DNA of 64,000 nucleotides from Tuctoria greenei (taxonomy: Eukaryota; Streptophyta; Magnoliopsida; Poales; Poaceae): contig JAYESD010000002.1 in NCBI GenBank assembly GCA_036927565.1, positions 222,273,882-222,337,881 on the forward strand, written 5' to 3'. This document shows positions 33,971-45,846 of this stretch, piece after piece. Position 1 is the first letter of the stretch. The number at the start of each line of letters is the position of its first letter. A model generated the notes under the pieces. The model had not been told where the DNA came from and did no database searches. It saw only the letters and a list, made by a program, of their open reading frames with translations. Position numbers and translations under genes: made by a program.

Positions 33971-35180
33971 GCATAGGCATTGCACCATATCCCATGCGAT
34001 GCATCATGAAGCATCATTACCAATGAAATACCAATGATAGAATGCATGGTAATACTAAAATTTTGAACAAGATTGTGTAACCCATTCAAACTATTCTAAG
34101 GTGTCTAATGAATACGATCATTTCACCATCTTCTTTTGAATTCTTATATTGTTGATCTTCTTTCCATTGAGTAATTCTTGGGAAACCGATTACTCAACCT
34201 CACTTACAACTAAACAAACACTTAAATTTCCATCCTTGACTTGTTTAGGTTCAAGTATCTTGATTGTTGCAACTATACCGTTCATCATCGAGTAGTCTTC
34301 AGTTCGATGATCAACTTTGAAAAATCTATGATTCTCATTACTCGCAAAGGTTCCATTTGATTATCAACCTCGATAAACTCCTTGAAGTTCCTATAAGTTC
34401 TTGACTTGGTATATGGTAACCTTGATACCCTGATAACCTTGTAGTTACCATATGATTGAGTTCTTTGCTGGGTTGGGAGCATGTGAGGATACTGAATCCA
34501 TAAATTTTCATATGCCACCGCGAAGAGTCTTTATCTTCTATTTCTATTGTTTGAAGATGTTGATATACCCAAAAACCTTGGAGTCGCGATATCTTCAGTA
34601 TTCCTGCTGTTTTGATCACATAAGAGTGTTGAGTGCTTTGCTACTCTTGTGCTACAGCTGAGGGATCCTACGGTTGGCTAAACAACAAATGAGGTTAATG
34701 ATTGTTGTTTAACCTCGTAAACCATCTTAACTCATGTCAGGGGAAATACCACATGAAGTTGAAAGGACCTATGTAAAAACCAAGCAAGCAACCAAGAATC
34801 AATGCAAAGATAGTTTCAAACTATCAAGGTGACTTAGAGAAGCAAAGAACAAGTTCTGATTCTTGAAGTCAAGACTAGGATTGGACAATATGTCATACCA
34901 GTGTAAGAGGACGGCGATAAAAGTTCAGTAACAGACGTGAAAGTTTTACAATGTGATATGGTCATGTCGAGGATCCTGTCAAGGTTATCAACCTAAAGAC
35001 TGGAATCACTTGAAGCAAACTTTAGAATTTCATAAGATGCCTTAAGATAATCACTATTTCATAGAACCCAAGTGTTTAAGGGCATTGTCATTTTCCTTAG
35101 TCAATGACCCTCTTTTACGTATCGTTCCCTACTCGTTTACGTTATTCTACTTGTTAGAATCTTGGGACGAGAGTCCTTTA

Positions 35181-35192
35181 CAGGGGAAGGAT
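35181..35192 (+). other. Polypurine tract of LARD-1
   Basis: CAGGGGAAGGAT immediately before the 3' LTR start TGTAAAAGCC; primes plus-strand synthesis. Confidence 0.8.
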
Positions 35193-38100
35193 TGTAAAAG
35201 CCCGCTTTTTGGAAGAACAAAAACGCAAAAATGCGAACTTAAAATTTTTGAAAATGGACTTGGAAATTCAAACTCACATGAACCATATGAGTTAACCAAT
35301 GTTCACTAAAAATAGGAACTTGTTAAAATATTACATATAGAACATGGTTGCTAATGTATATTAGAACATAAGGTGTAAAATCCTTAATTTCCAAGTATTC
35401 ACATTTTCAATGAAAATTAAAGGAGAAAAGAAAACAAAATAGAGAGAAAGAAAAAGGAATTATTCCAACCCTAAAATGGGACATTCAAAAATTCAAATCA
35501 AGCTACTCTTCAAACTAGGTTCACATGAAGATTTGAGCTGCCCAATAGATGCCTCATATATCAAATAGCCCCCTGCAAAATTTAAGAATTTTGGAAGCAC
35601 GATTACTATTTAATACACTGTGTAGATTGAAATACCTTTGAATTCAAATTCAAAATTTAATTTCAAATGAAACTTGATCAAAACAAGAATTTGACTTTAG
35701 AATCAAATCCTACACATTTGTTTTAGGCTAGCTGCCAACTTTTACCAAATTTGGAGATTGTTTGGTAATGATTTAAATCAGCAGAATAGGGATAAGGAGG
35801 GGGAGAGATTGGGTCCCACATGTCATGTTTATCTTCATTGCCACGAAACCGAGTTAGATTCTTTCTCTCCTGGTTCTGATCCACTGTGCCCGACTCCCTT
35901 TTGCGCCATGACGCTCCACCGCCCCCACGGCACCCCGCGTCCCTCCGGCGCCCCACACCGGCCGCCGGCCCGCGCGCCCCTTCGCGTCTCGTCGCTCCCG
36001 ACAGTCACAGCACGCCGCTCACTGCCTTGTAGCCGCAGCGCGCCCCCACCTGGCCTCCAGCGCCTGCTCACCGGCTCGCCTCCCGGCTGACCTCCCACAG
36101 CGTCCCAGCCCGCCATGGAACTCCACCGCCTGCACCTCGCTCACTGGTGCCCGGTTTCTACGCGTCGCGCCCGAGCCGCCACGGCACTGGCCGCGCTTCA
36201 CATGTGCCCCATGCCACCACAACACCCCCCTGTGTCCAATCACCACCGTGCGCCGTGCTTCTCCGCGCCCGGCCACCCTGCTCGTGCCGCCGACCTCACC
36301 GGCGGCCTACCGCCACTCTGGTCGCGCGGATGGTCGCCCATGGCCGCGCTCAGCTCCACCCCGCGTCCATACACGCTCGTGCCCGCCATGGTCGTGCCTC
36401 ATCACCACCGTGTCAAGAACGCCCGCCGTCCGTCTCCTTGCTGTCTGTCGGCGCCTCGTCCTCGCCAGCATCGGTCGCATTGTGCCACGTCGCCTCGGCT
36501 ACGACCATTACGTCGCGCCACACCAACTGCGCCCTGCTCCTGCTGAGGCCACACTCAAGCTCGCGTGCCGCCCACCGCTACATGCGCCCTACCCTGTCGC
36601 TCACTCGTGCCTGCTGCAGCGACGCGTCCGCGCCGTGGTGGTCACCATCCGCCGGCCGTTCGTGCCGTCGCTACGCGTTGCGACCTCCCTGCTCCACTGA
36701 AGCGCCCCATGCGACCACAAATCTTTCCACCTTTGCCCGCAACGCACATCACCGTTCACATCCCTGTCACCTTCCTCGCGTCATCGTAGCGTTCCGAGCC
36801 ATGGCCGTATTCAACCAACGCAGAATGTTATGTTTGTGATGCACAAGATGCAGGAATACACCTTTGACACAATGGCATCAATAATTGGTTCAAGGTTAGC
36901 TTTGATCCGTGCAAAGAGTGGTCAAGACAGTGCTGCAGCCAAGGTGGCCGATGAAATGATTACAAGGCGAAACCAGATGTGTTGACGTTCAATACTGGTC
37001 TATGAATGCAGGTATGTCGTGGTGTGGCAATCGACAAGGATATGTGCCAAGGTGCTCTTGAATGGTGATAAAGTGACGGAATCAAGAACACACATATGAT
37101 ACCCAGTGAAATGTCTACAAGGTGAGCCTTGCCCTGAAATGCCTTGCTTGACGCCGCTGAAGTCCGTTCGTGGTGACCGCTAAGGGTACTCATGTGTCGT
37201 CAAGTCGTGTGTCCATGTTCCGCATTGATATCATTCCTTTACAAAACACCAAGTTGACTCTCTTTGTATTTCGTATCACGTTGGCTTGTCCGTGCGTGCT
37301 CGTGATGCTCCACCATGAGCCGCGTCGACGCCGTTGACCACATGACGTCGTAGTGATGTTCCGAGCCGTCATCGTGCCCTCACATCGAGATGAAGGATAC
37401 CTGTGATGTGTGTGGTGCGGGAACACAAGATCGACTCATCGAACAATGGTTGTCAAGAGAAATTAGGTTTTATTCGATGTGAGGGTGATCGAGTCCTAGG
37501 TGTAGCCAAGGTGCTCGATAAAATGCTTTCCAGGTCAAACCACGGATGTTGGTGATCACCGATGACCTGTGGTTGAGTAATGCGAGAACGTTGCGACCGA
37601 CAAGGAAAACTAGACCAAGGGGAACCTTGGATAAGAGTTTCTTGATGGCGTCGATGATGTTTCTTAATTGTCTGTAGAATTGCTTGACTAGGTGTGCTGT
37701 TTCATCGATGACAGGTTCATCGAGTCGCTTGCCGACAGTCGAGTCGACATCACTAACCTTGGGACACATAAGGTGGTGTTTGAATTTCCGCTCACCACCA
37801 TGGACGAGTTTGGGTTGATGTGAACGTCGATGAGATGATCTTCCCGAGATGGCAAAGCACATCATCACGACATAGTAATGCCTTATGTTCGAGTTCCAGG
37901 AATTCGCCGAGCTCATCTGGACAATCTTGCTAAGGACACTGCAATAGTGTCATGTAAGAACTTGGACGATGCTTGCGAAGATTGTCGTAGCGACTGAGTT
38001 ACCTAAAGGTCATCTGAACATTGTCTTGGTACTCATGTTAGGTTAGCAGTGCTTGTGATGACTCTTTGAGTCCAAGCAATGCCAATCTCACTTCTTTTCC

Positions 38101-40156
38101 AAGTGTCGCTAGGGTTTCACGTTGATTCATCCTAATTCAGAACCCTACGACCACACTTGTCACTTAATTAGGTTTACTCCTTAATGAGTTTGTGTAACTT
38201 CCTTGGTCGACTTCTGAGTCACGACCTCTTGTTGCACAATTCACTCATGCCTTAAGCTTTCAATGCCCCACCTTGATCACTTAGTCCTTACATCACTCAG
38301 TACAATACTTCTTCATCTTTCAATCTTACACCTCTTAAGTGGCATAACTTCAAGTGTTGTCTACTAAGTTGCAATGTAGCCTTACATTATACCTTTCCGT
38401 TCATACCGACACTACTATGTCCACCTTGACTCATCCTCTGATTAACCACACAACAGAGGCATACCTGTCCTTCCTAGTCAAACACCTTGTTCTTAAAGTT
38501 TACACCACTTCTTAAAGTCTATTATTAAGTTACCTTAATTACTTATATGCATTTCATGTTGATAGGAACGTGATAATAGGTGATCGACGAGGAGCTTCAC
38601 TTGGAGGAGAAGGCCAGGGTGCCCGTCATGAAGTTACATGGCAGAGTCCCGGAAGAAGACCACTGACCCTTGACATTTAATCGAGTCGCAAATAGGCAAG
38701 CCCCGGTTTGCATTTAAGTTCCTTACAGTGTCTTTGCAATTTTCATTCACCTTACGTCTACAAATGTTTGTGCATTACGTTTTGGGTGTTTGACATCCAC
38801 ATGCATGACCAAATAAACCAGGGAGTGGTTAGAATAGCTCACAGACTCGTGTAGTAACTGCCGTGCTTATATTCATAGGAATCCGGTAGAAGTCGAGTAG
38901 TGGGAATCTACTCGTGAGATAGGGTTTTATTACAAGGATGGATTGGATCAAGAAATGGCATATGAATATGAAATTGAGACCGTGCAGCGGGTAGGCTGCA
39001 GCGAGACGTGGTCTCATGTACGTAGCCCTGCTTGTGTCGATTGAGGACCAATTCGTGCGCGGCCCCGCTGCACAAGCTTGAATTGTACCGGTGACATACT
39101 GGAGAAATGGGCTCCAGCAAACTAACGTAGCTTGATACTGGTTTGTCAAGGCACACCGTTCTGTTTTATAGGTGTAGGTTGAGGGCAGCGAGGTGTAAAT
39201 CAACTGGTGGGCACGTCAGGGTACGCCCCACGCAGTGACCTCCTGCTCGTGATGGATCGACCGGTTCGACATTCTAGTGTTGGGTGAAAGATGGCAATAT
39301 ACGACTAGTACTGAAGTGCTATGTAGGTACTGCTGTAAGTACTCGCTGGCGCTTCTAAAAGTGTGTATGTGTCGTGTTGACTGGGTGTGTCCTGATTGCA
39401 ATCACCGTCCCTCGCGGTAATAGAGTACCACTTGTTCACTGTGTCGTGACGTAGTAAATACTGAAGAAGTCAGGAGAATACGATATATTGAATTATAATT
39501 GTTTTGCAATCTTGTATGGCTTAGAGGTAGCACAATTAAAAATTTACAGTTTCCCCATACTTTACCTGTAATAGCATTATGTGCTTTGGGCATGTCATAT
39601 CATGGGCAAAGCGTTTCTTGTTTGATTGTGGAGTCTATGATGTGCCGTGTTTGAAGAATGTCATGTGCTACTTAAAACTTGATGATAAGGATCCACTCGT
39701 AAGCGAGTCCTTTATGCTATTCCTTACCTATGCTTAGTATTCACCCCTGCATATCTCTAGTGAGACGAGTTAGTCTTGCTGAGCCTTATGCTCACGTTTG
39801 CACTTTAACGATTTTTGCAGGTATTAGGTTTATTTCTGCTGTTCAGGTTGTACATGAGACCTCGAGGTGTCGAGATGAATCTCATATGGACCACGCTGCT
39901 ACTGAATGTTCTTCATGTTGCTAGTGAGAAGCGTCCTAGGGCATGAACGCCTTCTCTCTTGCTTAGTTAAGTGAGATTATGAGTATGTATTTTCCGCTGT
40001 GCGTGTACCTCCGTTGTACACTCTTTTGTAAACTCTTCTTATTATGAAATGAAAACTTTACATATTTTGGTCATTCTTTTCGTGTGTGCTGTTAGGTGCC
40101 GCATCACACGACACCACCCAATGAGATCCTTGGACGTCGGGACCCCAGTCCCCACA
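35193..40156 (+). repeat. 3' LTR of LARD-1 (4964 bp)
   Basis: Uninterrupted sister of the 5' LTR, beginning TGTAAAAGCCCGC and ending GTCCCCACA. GC-rich block about 35850-36799, PPR-like remnants 36800-36990, 37483-37551 and 37695-37820, shared block 39607-39638. It is followed by target duplication CTAGG and the rest of Tat-2 integrase. Confidence 0.92.
36800..37820 (+). pseudogene. PPR-protein fragments in LARD-1 3' LTR
   Basis: 36800-36990 reads HGRIQP...MHKMQEYTFDT...GSRLALIRAKSGQDSAAAKV then DEM and RNQMC, with a stop where the 5' LTR has Trp. 37483-37551 reads GDRVLGVAKVLDKMLSRSNH then GCW, with an upstream RCE not broken as it is in the 5' LTR. 37695-37820 reads FIDDRFIESLADSRVDITNL then GTHKVVFEFPLTTMD. 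These are the uninterrupted versions of the 5' LTR remnants. The minus strand is open over 37916-37470 (148 codons). Loss of the PPR Cys (CAK to RAK) and frame breaks show decay. Confidence 0.6.
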
Positions 40157-40280
40157 CTAGGAAGGTCCTTTCCGAGTTATCAAAGTATCCCGTCCCGGAT
40201 GCATTGGCTTGGCAACAGAGGATGGCACTCTGCTTCCCAATCCATGGAATATCGAGCACCTCCATAGGTTTTATGCTTAG
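40157..40280 (+). pseudogene. Tat-2 integrase C-terminus, after LARD-1
   Basis: Continues the frame broken at 22021: after the duplicated CTAGG, EGPFRVIKVSRPGCIGLATE is followed by PNPWNIEHLHRFYA and a TAG at 40278-40280. It matches the end of Tat-1 integrase. Together with 21689-22021 it shows LARD-1 landed in the middle of the last integrase domain. Confidence 0.9.
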
Positions 40281-41864
40281 TTTCACGGAGGTGAGTCTGT
40301 AATTATACACAATGTAAATTATAGAGTCTATGAACAGAGTCGGGTAGGTCCTAAAGGAGAACATCCGGACCCCTCCTGGTGGGTCTGGGCAGTTCAAGCA
40401 CACTTAACTTGGTCCCTGTACTAGAAGTGTGGCTTACCTACCCTGGGTTAGAACAAGATGAATAGCACACTTGGCCTGGTCCCGTTCCCCAAGTGTTTCC
40501 TTGTTTCCCTTGTAATTCGGACCTATAACGAAAGACAATATTGTGTGAAGACAGACTCCACGTGCATTAATTTTGTACAGGCTCGTTTCTTTTATTATTT
40601 TTTCCTTCTTGTCTATAACGAAGTTGTGCAATTCTTTTTAAGATTTAGTCTTAGTTATTCATATGATATACAAGTTATATTGTTGATATCTTTCGGATCT
40701 TAGCATTCTAGATGGTCTACCCACCTGAACGCCAAAGCCAATGACGGGTCTTGAGTGTGCTATCGCCTTCGACTGGTCAAGCACCTTAAGTACGCCACTC
40801 TACCTATATTCCAACATGCCTTAGTAGGGTGGGTCTTGGAGGCATTCGAATCTGAAGAGATTACATCGATATACTTGTTATTATGTTGAGTTCCTTTGGA
40901 TCTAAAATTCAAATAAGAACAGTAAGTTGCAAACAAGTTATAGATGAGAGGACGAATTTTACTGTTTTTCTTGCCTTTAATATGTAGGAAAAATGAAAAA
41001 CTCATGGTGATGGTGGTCGATACCGGAGCTGCTAAGCTCTGTCAACCCCCAGGGGGCCCACCGTCGATGTTTTATACGTTTAAAGTGGGCCTCCTCACAG
41101 CTAACAAGCCCCGGAAACACCATTGGGGGCCAACCGTCGACTTGAAGAATTAATATATGTTGATAGTGGACACCTTCAAAGCCTGGAAGCTCTGACGATC
41201 CCAGGGGGACCGCTGTTAATGTTCTACGCATTGACAGTGGGCGCCGTTGGACCTACCAAGCTTTGACAACCCCTCGGGGCCCCGCCGTCGTTGTTCTACG
41301 CATTGGCAGTGGGCGCCGTTGGACCTACCAAGCTCCGACAACCCCCAGGGGTCCCGCCGTCGACATTCTAAGCGTTGATAGTGGGCGCCATTGGAGCTAC
41401 TAAGCTCCGACAACCCCTAGGGGGCCCGTTGTCGATGTTCTAAGCGTTGATAGTGGGCGTTGTCAGACTTACCAAGCTCTAACAACCCCCAGGGGGCCAG
41501 CCATTGATGCTCTACGTGTTGGCAGTGGGTGCCGTCGGACCTACCAAGCTCGAACACCTCCCAGGGGCCCGCCGTCGACATAACAAAGGGTCCCTGGAGA
41601 TGTCAGAAGTAAACTTTGGACCTAAGAGCTAAGCGTTATAGCTACAAGTTTGAAGCGTTCAAGTCATCAAGACATTGTCAAATCCTTTTGGTACATGTTC
41701 ACAATCAAATTGTGTACATCTACCAGGGGGCCAACAATATAAAGGACAATGCATTGAAGACACACACAAAATGGAACTCATTCATTCAAAAGAATGGATT
41801 TCATTGATTCAAAATGAGGATTACAAGTGAGGGCAGAAGAAAAAGGTCCTAGCTACTAGAGATC
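40281..41864 (+). other. Tat-2 noncoding spacer
   Basis: Aligns with the Tat-1 spacer 736-1907 (shared GGAGGTGAGTCTGTA, AGAGTCGGGTAG, GCAATTCTT..A.GATTTAGT words). It holds a 72-bp minisatellite (41000-41585) and the inverted repeat plus ACCAGGGGGCC at 41693-41735. No ORF is credible. Confidence 0.8.
41000..41585 (+). repeat. 72-bp minisatellite in Tat-2, about 7-8 copies
   Basis: The word GTTCTACGCATTGACAGTGG or its variants starts at 41149, 41221, 41293, 41365, 41437 and 41509, an exact 72-bp period, with a less regular copy before (41069). Each unit has AGTGGGCGCCGTTGGACCTA, CAAGCTCCGACAACCCCCAG and GGGGCCCGCCGTCGA. The unit length is a multiple of three, but frames are not kept open across all copies. 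Confidence 0.9.
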
Positions 41865-42284
41865 CTAGGTCCTATGAAAGAATGAGGCAACTTTTTCAGT
41901 AGCTTCTCGAACGCTGGCCCTAGCGGCATCTTCTTCTTCAAGGATGGTTCCTTCGACCACTGGATCTAGAGATAATTGGGGTCCCAACTTTTGAAACACG
42001 TCAGTACATATTCGGCAATTTTCTTGGGCCAAAGACTTCCCCTCCGTCTCCAGTTGGTCGAGTATGACCTCACCCATTGCGTGTAGCTTGTTGCTGGTCG
42101 ATCTCAATGCCACTAGCACTTTGTTGTGATCTGGCTTCGGGTCAGCCAGACGTACCAGACTGAAGCCAAGCGGCACCAAAGACTTGTTAGCATGCGCCAG
42201 GAAGTCCCAGACTTGCTGGGACTCAGTCACCCTCAAACTCCTCAGTTCCTCCAACAACCTTCTTGCGGCCGCAAGATCCGAACC
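41865..42284 (-). pseudogene. Tat-2 antisense gene, C-terminal fragment
   Basis: 140 codons on the minus strand, open from the SIRE insertion border to a TAG just after FFHRT. It matches segment 5 of the Tat-1 antisense gene (DLAAARRLLEELRSLRVTES, QQVWDFLAHANKSLVPLGFS, LSLDPVVEG, EKVASFFHR). The rest of the gene was displaced by the SIRE element and lies beyond the window. The open frame upstream of 42284 is read from SIRE LTR sequence and is not part of the gene. Confidence 0.75.
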
Positions 42285-43815
42285 TGAAAGTGCATATAGG
42301 CGTCCCTTGTGGGTTTTGGTTGATTTATGACAAACAAATGAGATTCTAACCAAATTGTTGAGATGAGCGCAACTTTTGATGAAATTATGAAGTAAGCGCA
42401 AAAATAAAGGAGAGTGATGAATCAAGTTGAAAAGATCTCAAGAGATGAATAGAATACTCTTTGTGTATGGAGTGTGTTGGAGAAACACACCCCAAGAGCT
42501 CAATCAAAATAAAACACTCTCACTGGACAAGTTTACACAGTTCTAGACTAGTCCGATATTCTCCGGACTAGTCCGATATGCTCTCTATCCAGTATCAGAC
42601 AAGTCCTCCTAGTGTAGACTTGTCCGCAACGGACTAGTCTGATAAAGTCCGGACTAGTCCGGTAATCCTTCTGATCAATATCGGACAAGTCCGATATTCC
42701 ACAAACTAGTCCAAAACCCTCACTGACCTACTTTGGACAAGTCCTTAGCCCCTCAAAATTTCATGACACCAGACTAGTCCGATTTTTTCCGGACTAGTCC
42801 GTTAACATCTCTGACTAAAATTAGACAAGACCTCCAAGTGAGGGCTTGTCCTCAATTCACTAAGGGATTCACCACGCCGGACTAGTCCGATATGTGCCGG
42901 ACTAGTCCGAACATCTACAGAGACAAAATCGGACTAGTCTGCCCAGGGTCGGACAAGTCCGATAATTTAGGACAGTTAGGGTTTCCCACACGCCGCACAC
43001 CTGACTAGTCCGGACATCGCAAACCCTAACGATAACCTTTGGAAACCCTAGTATAGAGGTGCACGACCCCTAATCAAACTCTCTCGACCCCCTACGCCGT
43101 CACACCTTCCAAGAACCCAGAAAACACGTCTCTCCACACAATCCAATGCAAGAAAGATCAAATCCTTGATTAACCATAGATCAAAGGAGAGACACGTTCT
43201 TCACGCCTTGAGCTCTTGGGTTTAATTCTCTCACACACTCTCACTGTTTCATTGCATACTTTTTGAGTGTGTTTGGTGGTGTTTCGAATTGTAAATCTTG
43301 GGGAGCCCTCAACTTGTGAAAAGGCCCCTTGAGCACGGTTATTTACCCTTTTGTGATTAGTGGAAGAGAACCAGCCTCCGTGGCGATTCGACGAGAGTAG
43401 GGTTGGTGAAGACCCGATCCTCCATTGGCTCCTCAACGTGGATGTAGATTTCCTCTGTGGAATCGAACCACGGGATAAAAATCATTGTGTCCTTGGTTTT
43501 CTTCTTACTATTCATTGTAATTTAGGGTTTGCTCAATCTTGTTCAACTTACGTTAAAACATTGGAACTAAAGTTAACTTGTGAAACATCTAGTTTCATTG
43601 GAGCAATACGCTCTATTTGTAACTCAATTTCTGCTGCATAGAGTACTTTGATCGAAATCATTGATCAAACTTGATCAATCTAGTCCGCATACACCGAACT
43701 AGTCCGCACCCTACCAAACTAGTCCGATTTCTCTGTGTTTGATTAGGTTGCTAAGTGTTTCAGGTTCGGATGAAAAATTCAAAAAGCCTATTCACCCCCC
43801 TCCAGGCTACATTCA
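42285..43815 (+). repeat. 5' LTR of the SIRE element (1531 bp)
   Basis: TGAAAGTGCATATAGG...GGCTACATTCA, followed by ATTGGTATCA. U3 carries about 18 copies of palindromic GGACTAGTCC / GGACAAGTCC words (42540-43020), with three more near the LTR end (43680-43730). No clear TATA box is picked out. Confidence 0.9.
42540..43020 (+). repeat. Palindromic CGGACTAGTCCG microrepeat cluster
   Basis: About eleven ACTAGT-centred and seven ACAAGT/ACTTGT-centred words of the form CGGAC(TA/AA)GTCCG, irregularly spaced by 10-50 bp. CGGACTAGTCCG is its own reverse complement. Maize Opie/Ji LTRs carry a comparable CCGGAC-GTCCGG word cluster (from memory). Confidence 0.85.
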
Positions 43816-43817
43816 AT

Positions 43818-43829
43818 TGGTATCAAAGA
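43818..43829 (+). other. Primer-binding site of the SIRE element
   Basis: TGGTATCAAAGA, two bases after the LTR; it matches the initiator-Met tRNA site TGGTATCAGAGC with two differences. Confidence 0.8.
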
Positions 43830-43867
43830 AAGGCTCTTTAAAAAGAGACTAATCGCTCGAAGAGAAG

Positions 43868-44877
43868 ATGTCGGACATCAAGGATGCGCACAAGAACTTC
43901 AACCAAGAGAAGGTTGAACAAGCTATCCATCGGAATGCTCAAGCTGCAGCTGTCATAACTTCATCTTTGAGTCGATACGAGTTCACTAAGGTGGATGGAC
44001 TCAAAATTGCAAAAGAGATATGTGAAACATTACAAACTGCACATAAAGGCGATCATCATGTGCAAGAGGCCAAGATTGAAATGATATAGGGCGAGTTGGG
44101 AAGATTCAGCATAGAGGAAGATGAGTCACAACAAGACAGGTATAATCGGTTGAAGACTCTCATCAATAAAGTTCGAGCCTATGGAAGCAAAAAGTGGAAT
44201 GATCTCGAGGTGGTGAAGCTAATTCTCAGAGCTTCATGCCTCACAACGTGACTCTGTGTTCGATGATTAGAGAAAGCTCCGGGTACAAGAAAATGACCCC
44301 GGACGAATTGCTTGGAAATACTATCAATTTTGAGATGATGGAAAAGCAAGCAAAACATGTCCAAGAGATTGCCGACCTCACCTCGGCAAAGAAGAATGCA
44401 GTCGCGTTGAAGTCCACTTGCAAGGCCATGTCAAAATAAGCTCAAGAAGCTCAACAAGAGGAGGACAGCGACAACAAAAACAGCAATATAGATGAAGAGG
44501 ATATGATCCTCTTTATGAAGAAATTCAAAAAGATGAAAAGAAGACAAGGTGGTAAATCAAATGAAGGAAGACACAAAGACAAATCAAGACCTAAGTTGAG
44601 GCGTGCTTGCTATAACTATGGTGAATACGACCATTTTATAGTTGATTGTCCTTATGAAGAAAACAAGAAGAAGACCAAGGATACAAAGCCTCAACCCAAG
44701 AAGATGTTCAAGAAGAAAAGGAAAATTTGACAGGCGCACCTAGGAATGGAGTGGGACTTCAATGATGAGTCCTCATCCGAAGAGGAAGAGGAGATGGCTA
44801 GCATAGCCATCAAGAAGACAACCAAGAAATCCACCCTCTTCCCAAATATTGGCACAAGGAAGGACAACGACACATGT
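43868..44877 (+). pseudogene. SIRE gag, first part (broken)
   Basis: Begins near an ATG at 43868 (MSDIKDAHKNFN). The copia Gag core (UBN2/DUF4219 type) is seen as ICETLQTAHKGDHHVQEAKI, SQQDRYNRLKTLINKVRAYG and MTPDELLGNTINFEMMEKQA. A Lys-rich tail holds a damaged zinc knuckle, CYNYGEYDHFIVDC, where the second Cys is Tyr and a Gly is Asp, then an acidic DESSSEEEEEMAS stretch. Breaks: TAG at 44087-44089, a frameshift near 44240, TAA after MSK near 44438, and TGA near 44728. The normal N-terminus is not complete. The TR-GAG element interrupts it at 44878; the frame resumes at 49442. Gag would form the particle in the cytoplasm. Confidence 0.82.
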
Positions 44878-45790
44878 TGATGAGTAGGAAGATGATGATG
44901 AGGCCCGATCTTCCGATAGGTAATGGATAGGTCGATTGATGTGGAGATCTCGATGTTGATGATCCGAGGCTCTCGAGTAGAACACGAACAGCCCCTGCAA
45001 TCACTACACCACCGCTCCGTTGGTTATCAACCGTTCTTCACATGATTGACCTCGCCAAGAAGGCTAATCCCTGCAAGTGCAACTGAGAACACAAGCAAGA
45101 ACGTAGAAGACACGAACTGAAATCGCGAAGTTGGGGTTTCACAAACTGTAGAACAGCGATATTATTAATCTATGCAAAACCCCATTGTATATGGCGGCTA
45201 ATATGGAGTATATATAGGTGGGAGGACGTCCAAGGGGTGTTGGGGTCGTGACCTAACCCTAACACACGAAAATAATGGACTTAGACTTGATACAAGGCCC
45301 AATGGCCCAATACGATGACGCAGCACCCTGATAGATTCTGAACTCTATTTTGTTTCGACGATTCCCGTCGACTCTGAAAGAATTGTGATATGGGACCAGC
45401 GCCTTTAGAAAGGTTATCCTCTCCCCTTTCCGTGCATATGTGGAACGTCCAAAACGGAGTTCGTATGCGTCCTGGGCGTCCGTTTTAGTGCGTACTGCTC
45501 CTGGACTCCGAGTTGGATACGATTTGGAGTTTGGTTCGGTTTCCATCTTCTTTGAACGAATTCTCTGGTCTTCCACGTCCCTAATACTACCTCCAAGTAC
45601 TCCTTGAACCTCTCCATGGATCCTAATCACAAATAAATCATTAAGTAGCAATCTATGCTCAAAAACATATAAGGAAATATATAAGAACGAGTTCACCTCT
45701 GAAATTAATTGTTGTGTATGAACTCTATTGATTGCATCTTGTATGTTCAATGGAGTGTTGTTTGTATTCATAGAAGTGATGTCCTCATCA
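44878..45790 (-). repeat. 3' LTR of the TR-GAG element (913 bp)
   Basis: On the minus strand begins TGATGAGGACATCACTTC and ends in a somewhat divergent outer 30 bp (TGATGAGTAGGAAGATGATG on the plus strand, where the 5' LTR has TGATAGTAAAAAGG). Otherwise close to the 5' LTR. A minus-strand frame is open across much of it, as in the other LTR. Confidence 0.88.
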
Positions 45791-45803
45791 TTCTCCCCTT
45801 CTT
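45791..45803 (-). other. Polypurine tract of the TR-GAG element
   Basis: Minus strand AAGAAGGGGAGAA directly before the 3' LTR TGATGAGG. A second copy with the same continuation, AAGAAGGGGAGAATGATGAG, lies about 250 bp upstream (about 46055-46036) inside the gag frame. Confidence 0.8.
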
Positions 45804-45846
45804 GAATTGGAGTCGTCCTCGACTCAAGTTCGTCTCCTCTCATGTG

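Larger units (their letters stand above)
29778..35192 (+). other. Noncoding internal region of LARD-1
   Basis: 5.4 kb between primer-binding site and polypurine tract with no gag, protease, RT, RNase H or integrase motif in any frame; the longest open stretches are about 95 codons. It holds a degenerate tandem array (about 30950-33080) and a 22-bp minisatellite (about 33893-33970). The last 120 bp match the tail of LARD-A. Confidence 0.85.
22022..40156 (+). mobile_element. LARD-1: very large non-autonomous LTR element (18.1 kb)
   Basis: Complete element with target duplication CTGGG (22017-22021) / CTAGG (40157-40161). 5' LTR 22022-29777 (4.96 kb after removing a 2.8-kb solo LTR), internal region 29778-35192, 3' LTR 35193-40156 (4964 bp). 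Primer-binding site TGGTATCAGAGC and polypurine tract CAGGGGAAGG are present. No gag or pol is visible. About 5-kb LTRs around a noncoding domain is the organisation described for LARDs such as Triticeae Sukkula. By eye the LTRs differ at 5 positions in the first 130 bp. It interrupts Tat-2 integrase, and the two flanks rejoin into one frame (SPSW|EGPF). Confidence 0.93.

Noticed and set aside
42540..43020. CRISPR array
   Set aside because: The repeats are about 10-12 bp palindromes with irregular spacing in a plant LTR; there are no uniform spacers and no cas genes.
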